The notes below the pieces were generated by a model. The model was not told the origin of the DNA. It did not search any database and worked only from the letters and a program-made list of their open reading frames with translations. Shown in pieces: positions 1 through 6,619 of a stretch of DNA of 8,919 nucleotides. A program made the position numbers and the translations under genes. Position 1 is the first letter of the stretch. Each line of letters opens with the position of its first letter. Source of the stretch: Actinomycetes bacterium (lineage in GTDB: Bacteria > Actinomycetota > Actinomycetes > Actinomycetales > JAJYRW01); assembly GCA_021793895.1 (NCBI GenBank), contig JAJYRW010000051.1:1-8919 (forward strand). Reading direction: 5' to 3'.

Positions 1-167
1 CGAAGTTCTCGCCGGCGGTGGAAGTGGTTACGGCTCGTGAAATTGAAATCCAGCCGGCCCCGGGGGAACAGTTGCCCACGCCCTTTGCCGATGGCGAACC
101 AGTAGCGCACCCGCCGGTGGCCTGTGCAGTGAAATCGGGCGCGCTGCAGGTAATCAAACTGGGATAA
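1..167 (+). CDS. Diacylglycerol/lipid kinase family protein, C-terminal end (partial)
   Basis: The open frame runs in from the left edge (first full codon at position 3) and ends at a TAA at 165-167, leaving 54 C-terminal residues. They include a PFADGEP stretch and end in a short SGALQVIKLG strand. This resembles the C-terminal beta-sandwich of the DagK/YegS/LCB5 lipid kinase family, where a 'DGE' segment followed by a strand such as 'PGALRVL' closes the protein. The catalytic domain lies outside the window, so substrate and activity cannot be judged. Family members phosphorylate diacylglycerol or related lipids at the inner membrane face. Finding it just before a HelY-type helicase fits a gene order I recall from actinobacteria (tatC, lipid kinase, helicase). 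The gap to the next gene is 28 bp. The family call is by motif resemblance only. Confidence 0.7.
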   Translation, partial: KFSPAVEVVTAREIEIQPAPGEQLPTPFADGEPVAHPPVACAVKSGALQVIKLG

Positions 168-183
168 TTACCGTACAAAGCCG

Positions 184-198
184 TAGCCTGGGGCTATG
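184..198 (+). promoter_or_regulatory. Candidate leaderless -10 element for the helicase gene
   Basis: TAGCCT at 184-189 fits the actinobacterial -10 pattern TANNNT and lies exactly 6 nt before the ATG at 196. No purine-rich Shine-Dalgarno sequence sits at a usual distance. This geometry is typical of leaderless transcripts, in which the start codon is the first transcribed codon. No good -35 box is seen 16-18 nt upstream. The same arrangement recurs before lnt. Confidence 0.45.
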
Positions 199-3171
199 AG
201 TTCCCCTGCACAGCGCTACGCAGCAGCTCAGCAGGCTGCACGCGACCGAGCCGGTGCCATACCGGAATTTTCGGCCAAATATGACTTCCCGCTTGATGAA
301 TTCCAACTCGAAGGATGCCGCGCCCTCGAGGCGGGGCGCGCGGTTCTCGTGGCCGCGCCCACCGGTTCCGGCAAGACCGTAGTTGGTGAATTCGCCGTGC
401 ACCTGGCGCTCCAGCAGGGTCGCAAAGCGTTTTATACCACACCAATTAAGGCCTTAAGTAACCAAAAATACAACGATCTTGTGGCGCGTTACGGCCCTGA
501 GCGGGTCGGCCTGCTTACCGGAGATACCTCTATTAACGGTGAGGCGCCCGTGGTGGTCATGACCACCGAGGTGCTTCGCAACATGCTCTACGGCGGCTCC
601 CACACGCTGGCGGGCCTGGGGCACGTAGTGATGGATGAGGTGCACTACCTTGCTGACCGGTTCCGCGGGCCGGTGTGGGAGGAAGTAATTATTCACCTGC
701 CTGATGACGTGCAGGTGACCTCCCTGTCGGCAACCGTCTCTAACGCCGAAGAGTTTGGCGCCTGGCTTGAGACGGTCCGCGGTGATACCGCGGTGGTAGT
801 AACGGAACATCGCCCGGTGCCGCTGTGGCAGCACGTCATGGTCAACCGCCAGCTCTATGACCTGTATTTGACCGGTGGTCCCGACAGTCTTCCGGGCGCT
901 GACAACACCGGTAACGCCAAGAATGCCAAGAATGCCAAGAACACTGACGGTAAAAAGAAGCGCAAATTTCGCATAAATCCCGAACTGTTATCCGTTGTTC
1001 GCTCCATTCCAGACCTGCGCGGCAATGGGCGGGCGGGCGGTGGTCGCGGGGGACGAGGAGGGCGCGGCGGATACGAAAGGGGGCGTGGAGGCGGGGGTGG
1101 CCGCGGCGGATACGGCCGCGGCGGGTCGGGCCGCAACCGCAATGGCCGCGGCCGGGGTCGAAATCGCTATGAGCAGCGTGATCGGCGCCGCGGTGGTGGT
1201 TTTCGCGGTGGGCCCCGCCCCGGGGTGCCGTCCCGAGCCGGAGTACTAACTCGCCTCGATAATGAGGGGCTGTTGCCGGCCATCATTTTTGTGTTCTCTC
1301 GGGCGGGATGCGATGGCGCGGTAGCCCAGGTCGCCGCATCGGACCTGCGTTTAACAACGCAGGTAGAGCGGCGTGAAATTCGTGAAATTGTCGAGGCGCG
1401 CTGCGCCGATCTACCGGCTGAAGATTTAGCAGTTATCGGGTACGAAACCTGGCTATCTAATCTGCAACGCGGTCTTGCTGCCCACCATGCCGGATTGCTG
1501 CCGGTATTTAAAGAAACGGTGGAAGAACTGTTTGTTCGCGGGCTCATTAAGGCCGTGTTTGCTACCGAGACGCTGGCCCTGGGAATCAACATGCCCGCCC
1601 GCTCAGTCGTGCTGGAAAAGCTGACCAAGTGGAACGGGGTGACGCACGCCGACATCACAGCGGGCGAATACACCCAGCTAACGGGACGGGCTGGCCGGCG
1701 CGGCATTGATGTGGAGGGCCATGCCGTAGTTGTGTATCACCCGGGCCTGGACCCAAATCAGTTAGCTGGTCTGGCCTCACGGCGCACCTATCCGTTGCGG
1801 TCTTCCTTCCGCCCGACCTACAACATGGCCGTAAACCTGGTGGGACAGGTCGGACGCGCCACCGCTCGCGACATTTTGGAAACCTCCTTTGCCCAATTCC
1901 AAGCCGACCGGGGAGTGGTGGGCTTGGCCAAGAAAGCCCGTGACCTTTCCGACACCCTGGACGGATACGAAAAGACCATGGAGTGCCATCTGGGGGATTT
2001 CGATGAGTACGCGAAGTTACGCCGCGAGATTTCTGAGCGAGAGGCAAACCTGTCGCGCGATGACTCCCGGGAGCGCAAACTCGCCACGAAACTCTCGATC
2101 GAAAAATGGCGCTTAGGTGATGTTGTCGCCATTCCGGCGGGCCGCCGCGCGGGATGGGCCGTGGTACTAGAGCCTTCCGCAGGCACGATGGAGGGCCCAA
2201 AACCAACAGTCTTAATGCTCGATCGGCAGGTGCGCACCGTGACCGTCCAGGACCTGGGCGGCCCGGTTGAGCCCATCGCCAACATTCGAGTGCCGCGGAA
2301 TTTCTCAGTGCGCAACGCGGCCGCTCGCCGCGATATGGCAGCTCGACTCCGCAGCGCACTGGCCGAGCGCGGAGCGGACGCAAACTCTCCGGCACGCCCG
2401 CAAAAACAGCGCGCCCGCGCCGCCGATGATCAAGCCCTTGCGCAGCTGCGCGCGCAGATGCGTGCCCATCCCTGCCACGGCTGTGCCGAGCGCGAAGACC
2501 ACGCCCGGTGGGCAGAACGCTGGGCCCGGACCAAGCGCGAATATGACGGACTAGTGCGCCGCATAGAGGGCCGCACCGCTTCAATCGCCCGCGACTTCGA
2601 TCATGTTTGTAATGTTCTGATCGTTCTGGGGTACCTCGACGAAGACAATGAAGAAACTACCGTTACTGATGCCGGGCGCTGGCTGGCCAAACTGTATGCG
2701 GAAAAAGACCTAACCGTTGCAGAATGCCTACGCCGGGGCGTGTGGAAGGAACTGGAGCCCGCCAGCCTGGCTGCGGTGGTATCCATGATGGTTTATGAAG
2801 CCCGCCGCGAAGATCCCGGCTCGCCGCGCATACCCTCCGGGCCGGGGGGAAGTCTCCAGCAGGCTGTCTTCGCCACGCTCAATATTGCCGAAGAGCTCAG
2901 TCAAATTGAACAAGACAACCGCGTGCAGCCCGGCGAACTTCCCGATCTAGGAATCGTCGACGCAATCTACGCCTGGGCCAGTGGCGCCCGACTGGATGAG
3001 GTGCTGGCCGAAATTGAATTGGAAGCCGGAGATTTCGTGCGCTGGAGCAAACAGGTCATCGACCTGCTGGATCAGGTCGCCATTGCCGCCCCCGAAGAAT
3101 CCACGCGCACGGCTGCCCGCCGAGCAGTCGACCTCGTACGCCGCGGGGTAGTGGCCTGGTCTTCGGTGTAA
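196..3171 (+). CDS. helY: HelY/Ski2-like superfamily 2 DExH-box RNA helicase with Arg/Gly-rich insert
   Basis: The 991-residue protein has all superfamily 2 helicase motifs in order: Walker A APTGSGKT (54-61), motif II DEVH (147-150), SAT (178-180), a second RecA domain starting near FVFSRAGCD (about 365-373), motif V TETLALGINMP (457-467) and motif VI QLTGRAGRRG (494-503). A KOW/arch-like segment follows (about 634-700), then HPCHGC with RWAERW (758-776) and a helical DSHCT-type C-terminal domain (about 800-985). This is the Ski2/Mtr4/HelY plan; such ATP-driven helicases unwind structured RNA in the cytoplasm. Mycobacterial HelY is about 900 aa, and the extra length here is largely an Asn-Ala-Lys repeat (240-249) and an Arg/Gly-rich linker (about 275-340) between the RecA domains. 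The ATG at 196 begins a typical family N-terminus (SSPAQRYAA...) and has a leaderless-type -10 before it. The next gene starts 15 bp after the stop. The exact substrate is unknown. Confidence 0.95.
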   Translation: MSSPAQRYAAAQQAARDRAGAIPEFSAKYDFPLDEFQLEGCRALEAGRAVLVAAPTGSGKTVVGEFAVHLALQQGRKAFYTTPIKALSNQKYNDLVARYGPERVGLLTGDTSINGEAPVVVMTTEVLRNMLYGGSHTLAGLGHVVMDEVHYLADRFRGPVWEEVIIHLPDDVQVTSLSATVSNAEEFGAWLETVRGDTAVVVTEHRPVPLWQHVMVNRQLYDLYLTGGPDSLPGADNTGNAKNAKNAKNTDGKKKRKFRINPELLSVVRSIPDLRGNGRAGGGRGGRGGRGGYERGRGGGGGRGGYGRGGSGRNRNGRGRGRNRYEQRDRRRGGGFRGGPRPGVPSRAGVLTRLDNEGLLPAIIFVFSRAGCDGAVAQVAASDLRLTTQVERREIREIVEARCADLPAEDLAVIGYETWLSNLQRGLAAHHAGLLPVFKETVEELFVRGLIKAVFATETLALGINMPARSVVLEKLTKWNGVTHADITAGEYTQLTGRAGRRGIDVEGHAVVVYHPGLDPNQLAGLASRRTYPLRSSFRPTYNMAVNLVGQVGRATARDILETSFAQFQADRGVVGLAKKARDLSDTLDGYEKTMECHLGDFDEYAKLRREISEREANLSRDDSRERKLATKLSIEKWRLGDVVAIPAGRRAGWAVVLEPSAGTMEGPKPTVLMLDRQVRTVTVQDLGGPVEPIANIRVPRNFSVRNAAARRDMAARLRSALAERGADANSPARPQKQRARAADDQALAQLRAQMRAHPCHGCAEREDHARWAERWARTKREYDGLVRRIEGRTASIARDFDHVCNVLIVLGYLDEDNEETTVTDAGRWLAKLYAEKDLTVAECLRRGVWKELEPASLAAVVSMMVYEARREDPGSPRIPSGPGGSLQQAVFATLNIAEELSQIEQDNRVQPGELPDLGIVDAIYAWASGARLDEVLAEIELEAGDFVRWSKQVIDLLDQVAIAAPEESTRTAARRAVDLVRRGVVAWSSV
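913..942 (+). repeat. 9-bp in-frame tandem repeat encoding (Asn-Ala-Lys)x3-Asn
   Basis: The unit AAYGCCAAG occurs three times in a row (913-939), followed by a further Asn codon. It sits inside the helicase gene in the surface linker after the first RecA domain and is followed by a lysine-rich stretch (DGKKKRK). The copies are nearly identical at DNA level, so replication slippage could add or remove units without breaking the frame. Confidence 0.85.
1018..1215 (+). other. Coding segment for an RGG-like low-complexity linker inside the helicase
   Basis: Residues 275-340 of the helicase are almost only Gly and Arg with a few Tyr, Asn and Phe, including several RGG/RGGY units. A 13-bp direct repeat, CGCGGCGGATACG, lies at 1063-1075 and 1102-1114. 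The copies are 39 bp (13 codons) apart and in frame, which suggests growth by internal duplication. RGG boxes are known RNA-binding, disordered segments in many RNA helicases and RNA chaperones. In the mycobacterial homologue, as I recall it, the corresponding linker is short and merely basic. Confidence 0.85.
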
Positions 3172-3178
3172 TCCCCGC

Positions 3179-3195
3179 TACGCTGTATGGCTGTG
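3179..3195 (+). promoter_or_regulatory. Candidate -10 hexamer at the start of the amidohydrolase-like gene
   Basis: TACGCT at 3179-3184 fits TANNNT. It is only 2 nt from the ATG at 3187 but 8 nt from an in-frame GTG at 3193, which would start the protein at VNVTFYRGG. No Shine-Dalgarno sequence precedes either codon. If the hexamer is real, the transcript is probably leaderless and starts at the GTG. The alternative is read-through translation from the helicase gene 15 bp upstream. Confidence 0.3.
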
Positions 3196-4542
3196 AACGT
3201 GACCTTCTATCGCGGGGGAGTAGTGGCAACGGCAATCCCCGCCGGCCAGGCCACTCCCGATGCGCTCATAGTTAAAGACGGTTCCATCGCGTGGATCGGA
3301 AACTCTTCCGATCCGGGGCTACCGGAAGAAATCACGAGCCTTATTCAAGAAGCGGAAACGGTCGAACTTGACGGAAACCTCATAACTCCGGCCTTCCACG
3401 ACGCTAAAATTGACGCCCTCACCCTCGGCCTGCAACTACTGGACCTACCCACCGATCCGGAACAAGCGCTGGCAGATGGCGAACTCCAAGCCGGCCTGCG
3501 CGCGGGGTTGAACGCTGCTGCGGAGGCGGGAGTCGCCGTCCTTAATCATCATGGCAACGCCCAGCGACCGGTCAGTGAACTGCAAAAATTCGCCGACCTC
3601 ACCGCGGATGCCGCAAGTGGATTGCCGCAGGTGGTGGTGTACGGCGGGGGCAAACTCACCAGCGCCGCCCAGGGGCAGGAAATTTTGGCAGCGGCCCCGG
3701 GGTTGGCCGGTTTTGGTCCCGTGGCGATAGACGGTGATTTCACCACTGGCACTGCCGCGCTGGAGCAGCGGTATTCCGACCGACACGCGCCGCAGTGGTC
3801 GGGGGATGACCCGGGCATGGGGGAGCTGCTCGTTTCGGAAAGTGAAATTGCGGCGCATCTGATCGCGGCGACACAATTGGGACGGGCCGCGGTATTTCGG
3901 GCCCGCGGTGATCGCGCCTTACACGCGCTGGTGGCGGCATTTGAGGCGGCCGCGCGGGAAGTGGGCGATGATGCGCTCCGCCGGGCCGGGCACCAGGTTG
4001 AATCTGCTGACCTGATTGACGCAACCGCCCTTAGTTCCCTCGTACTTTTCGGGGTGACAATCATTGCTGATCCGCAAGCGGAGGCGGCTTTCGGTGGCGA
4101 AGACGGGCTGTACGCCAAACGTTTGGGCCCCGTGCGGGCACTGGCAATGAACCCCTGGGCGGACCTAATTACCACCGGAGTTGAATTGCGATTTGCTTCG
4201 CATGCCCCGCAACGTTCCTTTAACCCGTGGGGGACCGTGCACACCGCGATGACTCATCACGATAGCGGGCAGCGGCTGAACATGATTGACGCGTTCGGCG
4301 CGCACACCGGGGGAATAATTTCTTTAGAAGTCGGAGCGCCGGCCACCATCGCTATCTGGTCCGCAGTCGACACGACGGCTTATCCGCTGCGCGCTAATCG
4401 CGGGTTCGGTCAGTTCGAAACCGTGCTCACGCTCCCCGCGAACAGCGCGCTAGCCAACATCGAAATGGATGTACAACCTATTCAGTGCATCCAGGTTTTG
4501 CGGGAGGGTGTTGCACTTATGTCGCGACACGCCGACAGTTAA
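3187..4542 (+). CDS. Amidohydrolase-fold (YtcJ/Amidohydro_3-like) protein with degenerate metal site
   Basis: The protein is 451 residues, cytosolic in appearance, with no signal peptide or membrane segment. The N-terminal strand pattern (VTFYRGGVV..., LIVKDGSIAWIG) and the ITPAFHDA turn (67-73) match the entry to the amidohydrolase barrel. Later blocks also align by eye with the YtcJ/AepA family: DGDFTTGTAAL (about 182-192), RARGDRA (238-244), RRAGHQ (265-270) and LRFASHAPQRSFNPW (334-348). Most expected metal ligands look changed. The HxH pair reads K74-x-D76, the His before GDRA is R238, and the late catalytic Asp (usual GSDxP) is H339; only H269 remains. It may therefore be a non-catalytic relative or use other chemistry, and I assign no substrate. 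The ATG at 3187 and GTG at 3193 are both possible starts. A gene called amidohydrolase often sits before lnt-ppm1-rbpA in actinobacteria, by my recollection. Confidence 0.75.
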   Translation: MAVNVTFYRGGVVATAIPAGQATPDALIVKDGSIAWIGNSSDPGLPEEITSLIQEAETVELDGNLITPAFHDAKIDALTLGLQLLDLPTDPEQALADGELQAGLRAGLNAAAEAGVAVLNHHGNAQRPVSELQKFADLTADAASGLPQVVVYGGGKLTSAAQGQEILAAAPGLAGFGPVAIDGDFTTGTAALEQRYSDRHAPQWSGDDPGMGELLVSESEIAAHLIAATQLGRAAVFRARGDRALHALVAAFEAAAREVGDDALRRAGHQVESADLIDATALSSLVLFGVTIIADPQAEAAFGGEDGLYAKRLGPVRALAMNPWADLITTGVELRFASHAPQRSFNPWGTVHTAMTHHDSGQRLNMIDAFGAHTGGIISLEVGAPATIAIWSAVDTTAYPLRANRGFGQFETVLTLPANSALANIEMDVQPIQCIQVLREGVALMSRHADS

Positions 4543-4549
4543 AGACACG

Positions 4550-4570
4550 CCCACCAAATGGGTTAATTTT
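4550..4570 (+). terminator. Weak terminator-like hairpin after the amidohydrolase-like gene
   Basis: Beginning 8 nt after the stop codon, CCCA (4550-4553) can pair with TGGG (4559-4562) across a 5-nt loop, followed by TTAATTTT. The T-rich tail is right for an intrinsic terminator, but a 4-bp stem is short, so this would be leaky at best. Confidence 0.3.
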
Positions 4571-4629
4571 AGAGGAAATTTTGTTGGCTCTGACCTGCAC
4601 AGAAGCCTGTGACCAGCGGGTTTAGGCGG

Positions 4630-4657
4630 TTGACTCAGCGGGCGGAGAAGGTATTTT
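4630..4657 (+). promoter_or_regulatory. Sigma-A-like promoter upstream of the structured region and lnt
   Basis: TTGACT (4630-4635, five of six matches to TTGACA) is followed after 16 nt by TATTTT (4652-4657, four of six matches to TATAAT and a fit to TANNNT). A start site about 7 nt downstream would fall near 4664, right at the first base of the first inverted repeat (4666). That alignment supports transcription of the two stems as one RNA reaching towards lnt. Confidence 0.5.
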
Positions 4658-4665
4658 CGAATCAG

Positions 4666-4735
4666 GCCAGGCTCGCGCTTCCCTTAGATAACGACCTCCT
4701 CGAGGTACGGCCCGAAGGTTGCGCGAGCCATTGGC
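4666..4735. repeat. Inverted repeat 1: 13-bp stem with 2-nt bulge
   Basis: GGCTCGCGC (4670-4678) pairs perfectly with GCGCGAGCC (4721-4729). After an unpaired AT (4730-4731), GCCA (4666-4669) pairs with TGGC (4732-4735). All 13 pairs are Watson-Crick and mostly G-C. The enclosed 42 nt contain a smaller hairpin at 4692-4709. Confidence 0.85.
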
Positions 4736-4765
4736 ATATTTGGCCCCGTTTCCATGCCCGCACTG

Positions 4766-4840
4766 CTGGCGCACACCCGCAATTGGCACGCCGTAAATCT
4801 ATGCGATTGACAGCGGAGTAGTTGCGGGCCTGTGCGCCAG
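4766..4840. repeat. Inverted repeat 2: 17-bp stem with 2-nt bulge
   Basis: CTGGCGCACA (4766-4775) pairs perfectly with TGTGCGCCAG (4831-4840). CCCGCAA (4776-4782) pairs perfectly with TTGCGGG (4822-4828). The only interruption is an unpaired CC (4829-4830). A few further wobble or A-T pairs are possible on the loop side. The enclosed loop is 39 nt and the right arm ends 30 nt before the lnt start codon. Confidence 0.9.
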
Positions 4841-4858
4841 TCCCGCTCGATAACCACG

Positions 4859-4873
4859 TAGGCTGCTGGCGTG
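4859..4873 (+). promoter_or_regulatory. Candidate leaderless -10 element for lnt
   Basis: TAGGCT (4859-4864) fits TANNNT and stands exactly 6 nt before the GTG at 4871, the same spacing as at the helicase gene. The TAG is also an in-frame stop, so no earlier lnt start is possible. An AGG within it could act as a very weak ribosome binding site instead. No -35 box is seen at 16-18 nt. Confidence 0.45.
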
Positions 4874-6619
4874 GAACTTCGGACCCTCAGTGGCATCTTG
4901 CGCCTCGTTTTGGCGGCCGCAGGTGGCTACATTACGAACTTTGCGTTCGCGCCCTATGATCTGTGGCTCATAGCGCCGCTGGGTATTGCCATCCTGCTTT
5001 TCATTACGCGCGATGTAGCGCTTAGTTCCACCAAGGCCGCTGCCGTCTACGGCTTTATTTGGGGTTTGGCGTTCTTCTTACCACATCTGGATTGGGCCGA
5101 ATTCGCGGTCGGTCCGGCACCGTGGATATTGCTGGCGGGTTCTCAGGGTGCCTTTATGGCCCTGGTGACTTGGGTGTGGGCCCTGATGCTGCGGTACCAA
5201 TTCGTACTGCTGCGCTTTAGCTGGCAGGCCATTATTTTCGGCATATTTTGGACGGCAAGCGAAGAGTTGCGATCCAATGTTCCGTTCGGTGGATTCCCCT
5301 GGGGGCGGATCGCGTTCTCCCAGGTGGACGCGCCGGCAGGAAAATTGGCCTGGCTCGGGGGCGCTCCGCTCGTAACGTTTGTGACCGTTGTGGCAGGGGC
5401 CGTAGTCGGTATTGCTGCCTATCGGGTCTTTACCACCCTGCGGCTACTGCGCCGCGGGGAATGCGCCGGATTGATGCTGGTGCCGCGCACGGTCGTCGTC
5501 GGTATCGCCATGCCGGTGGTTTTGCTGCTGATTGGCAACGTAATCACGCTGGATAATCACGCGGAGAACGGGACACTGCGCGTCGGAGCAGTACAGGGCA
5601 ATGTGCCGGGGCAGGGGTTGGATGCTTTCGAGCGCCAACGCATAGTTTTGAACAATCACGTTGAAGAAACCCACCGGCTCGCCGAGCGGGGCGAAGACCT
5701 AGATCTGGTGGTCTGGCCGGAAAACGCCACCGACATCGACCCCCAGGTAGATGCTGAGGCCTACCGGGCCATTGACGCGGCGGCAGCAGAAGTTGATGCG
5801 CCGTTGCTGGTGGGCGCAGTGCGGGCTGTGGGGGAGTCGGAGCGCATCAATATTTCGCTGCTGTGGGAGGCAGGGGTCGGAGAGACGCAGTCCTATATCA
5901 AGCAGCATCCCGCGCCCTTTGGCGAATACATCCCTTTTCGGCCCATAGCACGCCTAGTTTCAAAAGAGGCTGACCGGATTCAGCGCGACATGATCGGCGG
6001 GGACGAGGTGGGAGTCGTGCCGCTGGAGAGTTTGCGCCATGATCGCGAAGTATCGCTCGGCGACGTTATCTGCTTCGAAGTTGCCTATGACGGGATCGTG
6101 CGCGAATCCATTGCGGCCGGGGGCGAACTATTGCTGGTTCAGACCAATAATGCGACGTTTGGATTTACGAATGAGTCCGTGCAGCAACTAGCGATGACGC
6201 GCATGCGGGCCATCGAACACGGCCGAGCAAGCCTGCAGATCTCGACCGTGGGCGTTAGCGCAATGATTGATCCGGACGGAACCGTCACCCACCGCACCGG
6301 CCACTACACGGCCGAAAACATGGTCGGTGACATGAAGTTGCGCACGACTTTGACGCCGGCGACCATGTTCGGGAACTGGATCGCGTTCTTTTTCAATCTG
6401 ACCGCGATAGTGATTGCCGCGGGAGTGTTCATATCGTTTGGCCTGCGCAAACTATTGCACCGCACCATTCGCAAGGACGAGGAGAAGTCGCGCCGGGAAG
6501 CTAAAGCGCAGCAGGCGCGCCCGCAAGACGGAGCAGGGATCGAAAACAAATCGCTAACCGGCTCTGGGGCACCGCGCGAAGGCCGCCGCTTGCGCACTGG
6601 CGACGTGGACGCACTGTGA
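4871..6619 (+). CDS. lnt: Apolipoprotein N-acyltransferase
   Basis: The 582-residue membrane enzyme transfers an acyl chain from phospholipid to the N-terminal cysteine of diacylglyceryl-modified lipoproteins, the last step of lipoprotein maturation. About seven hydrophobic segments fill residues 5-227. A nitrilase-type catalytic domain follows (about 235-480) and a final membrane segment lies at about 503-526, with a charged cytoplasmic tail of roughly 55 residues. The catalytic triad is visible: E284 in VVWPENATD, K344 in IKQHPAPFGEY and C401 in GDVICFEVAYD, in the same order and similar spacing as E267, K335 and C387 of E. coli Lnt. The GTG at 4871 is the first start after an in-frame TAG at 4859. 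The stop codon overlaps the ppm1 start in a GTGA, indicating translational coupling. Lnt and Ppm are fused as one protein in M. tuberculosis and separate in corynebacteria. Upstream lie two strong hairpins and two candidate promoters. Confidence 0.95.
   Translation: MELRTLSGILRLVLAAAGGYITNFAFAPYDLWLIAPLGIAILLFITRDVALSSTKAAAVYGFIWGLAFFLPHLDWAEFAVGPAPWILLAGSQGAFMALVTWVWALMLRYQFVLLRFSWQAIIFGIFWTASEELRSNVPFGGFPWGRIAFSQVDAPAGKLAWLGGAPLVTFVTVVAGAVVGIAAYRVFTTLRLLRRGECAGLMLVPRTVVVGIAMPVVLLLIGNVITLDNHAENGTLRVGAVQGNVPGQGLDAFERQRIVLNNHVEETHRLAERGEDLDLVVWPENATDIDPQVDAEAYRAIDAAAAEVDAPLLVGAVRAVGESERINISLLWEAGVGETQSYIKQHPAPFGEYIPFRPIARLVSKEADRIQRDMIGGDEVGVVPLESLRHDREVSLGDVICFEVAYDGIVRESIAAGGELLLVQTNNATFGFTNESVQQLAMTRMRAIEHGRASLQISTVGVSAMIDPDGTVTHRTGHYTAENMVGDMKLRTTLTPATMFGNWIAFFFNLTAIVIAAGVFISFGLRKLLHRTIRKDEEKSRREAKAQQARPQDGAGIENKSLTGSGAPREGRRLRTGDVDAL

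Larger units (their letters stand above)
4543..4870. other. 328-bp non-coding gap before lnt with regulatory and structured elements
   Basis: I find no convincing gene here on either strand. Reading left to right, the gap holds a weak hairpin followed by a T-rich run (4550-4570) and a small CACAG/CTGTG hairpin (4598-4611). A TTGACT-N16-TATTTT promoter follows (4630-4657). Next come two long inverted repeats with matching bulged design (4666-4735 and 4766-4840), and finally a TAGGCT hexamer 6 nt before the lnt start codon. The size and layout suggest either a structured leader for lnt or a separate small RNA. Confidence 0.6.
4664..4870 (+). ncRNA. Candidate structured 5' leader of lnt or independent small RNA
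   Basis: If transcription starts near 4664, the RNA would fold into two tall hairpins. The first has 13 bp around a 42-nt loop that itself contains a CG-ACCTC/GAGGT-a-CG hairpin (4692-4709). The second has 17 bp around a 39-nt loop. In both, the only interruption is a two-nucleotide bulge in the 3' arm. About 30 nt then remain to the lnt GTG. I recognise no known riboswitch, 6S, tmRNA, SRP or RNase P signature. There is no poly-U run after the second stem, so an independent RNA would need another kind of 3' end. Existence of the stems is seen directly; transcription and function are inferred. Confidence 0.35.

Noticed and set aside
855..1142. A proline-rich antisense open frame opposite the RGG segment
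   Set aside because: Its Pro/Arg repeats are just the reverse reading of Gly/Arg codons, with no sign of independent coding.
1655..2584. A 309-codon open frame antisense to the helicase gene
   Set aside because: The helicase frame is certain here. Long antisense frames are common by chance in GC-rich coding DNA, and the translation (many Arg, Pro, Gly) has no domain character.
4651..4667. A tRNA-like T-loop sequence TTCGAAT (4656-4662)
   Set aside because: The flanking five bases on each side do not pair and no acceptor, D or anticodon arm is present.
4807..4812. A perfect -35 hexamer TTGACA in the second hairpin loop
   Set aside because: No TANNNT box stands 16-18 nt downstream; the TAGGCT before lnt is 46 nt away.
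4609..4821. A 70-codon open frame on the plus strand in the gap before lnt
   Set aside because: No ribosome binding site, no recognisable motif, and the frame runs through both inverted repeats, whose structure explains the sequence better.
4684..4896. A 70-codon open frame on the minus strand overlapping the lnt start
   Set aside because: No ribosome binding site or family resemblance; it overlaps the start of a certain gene and passes through the stems.
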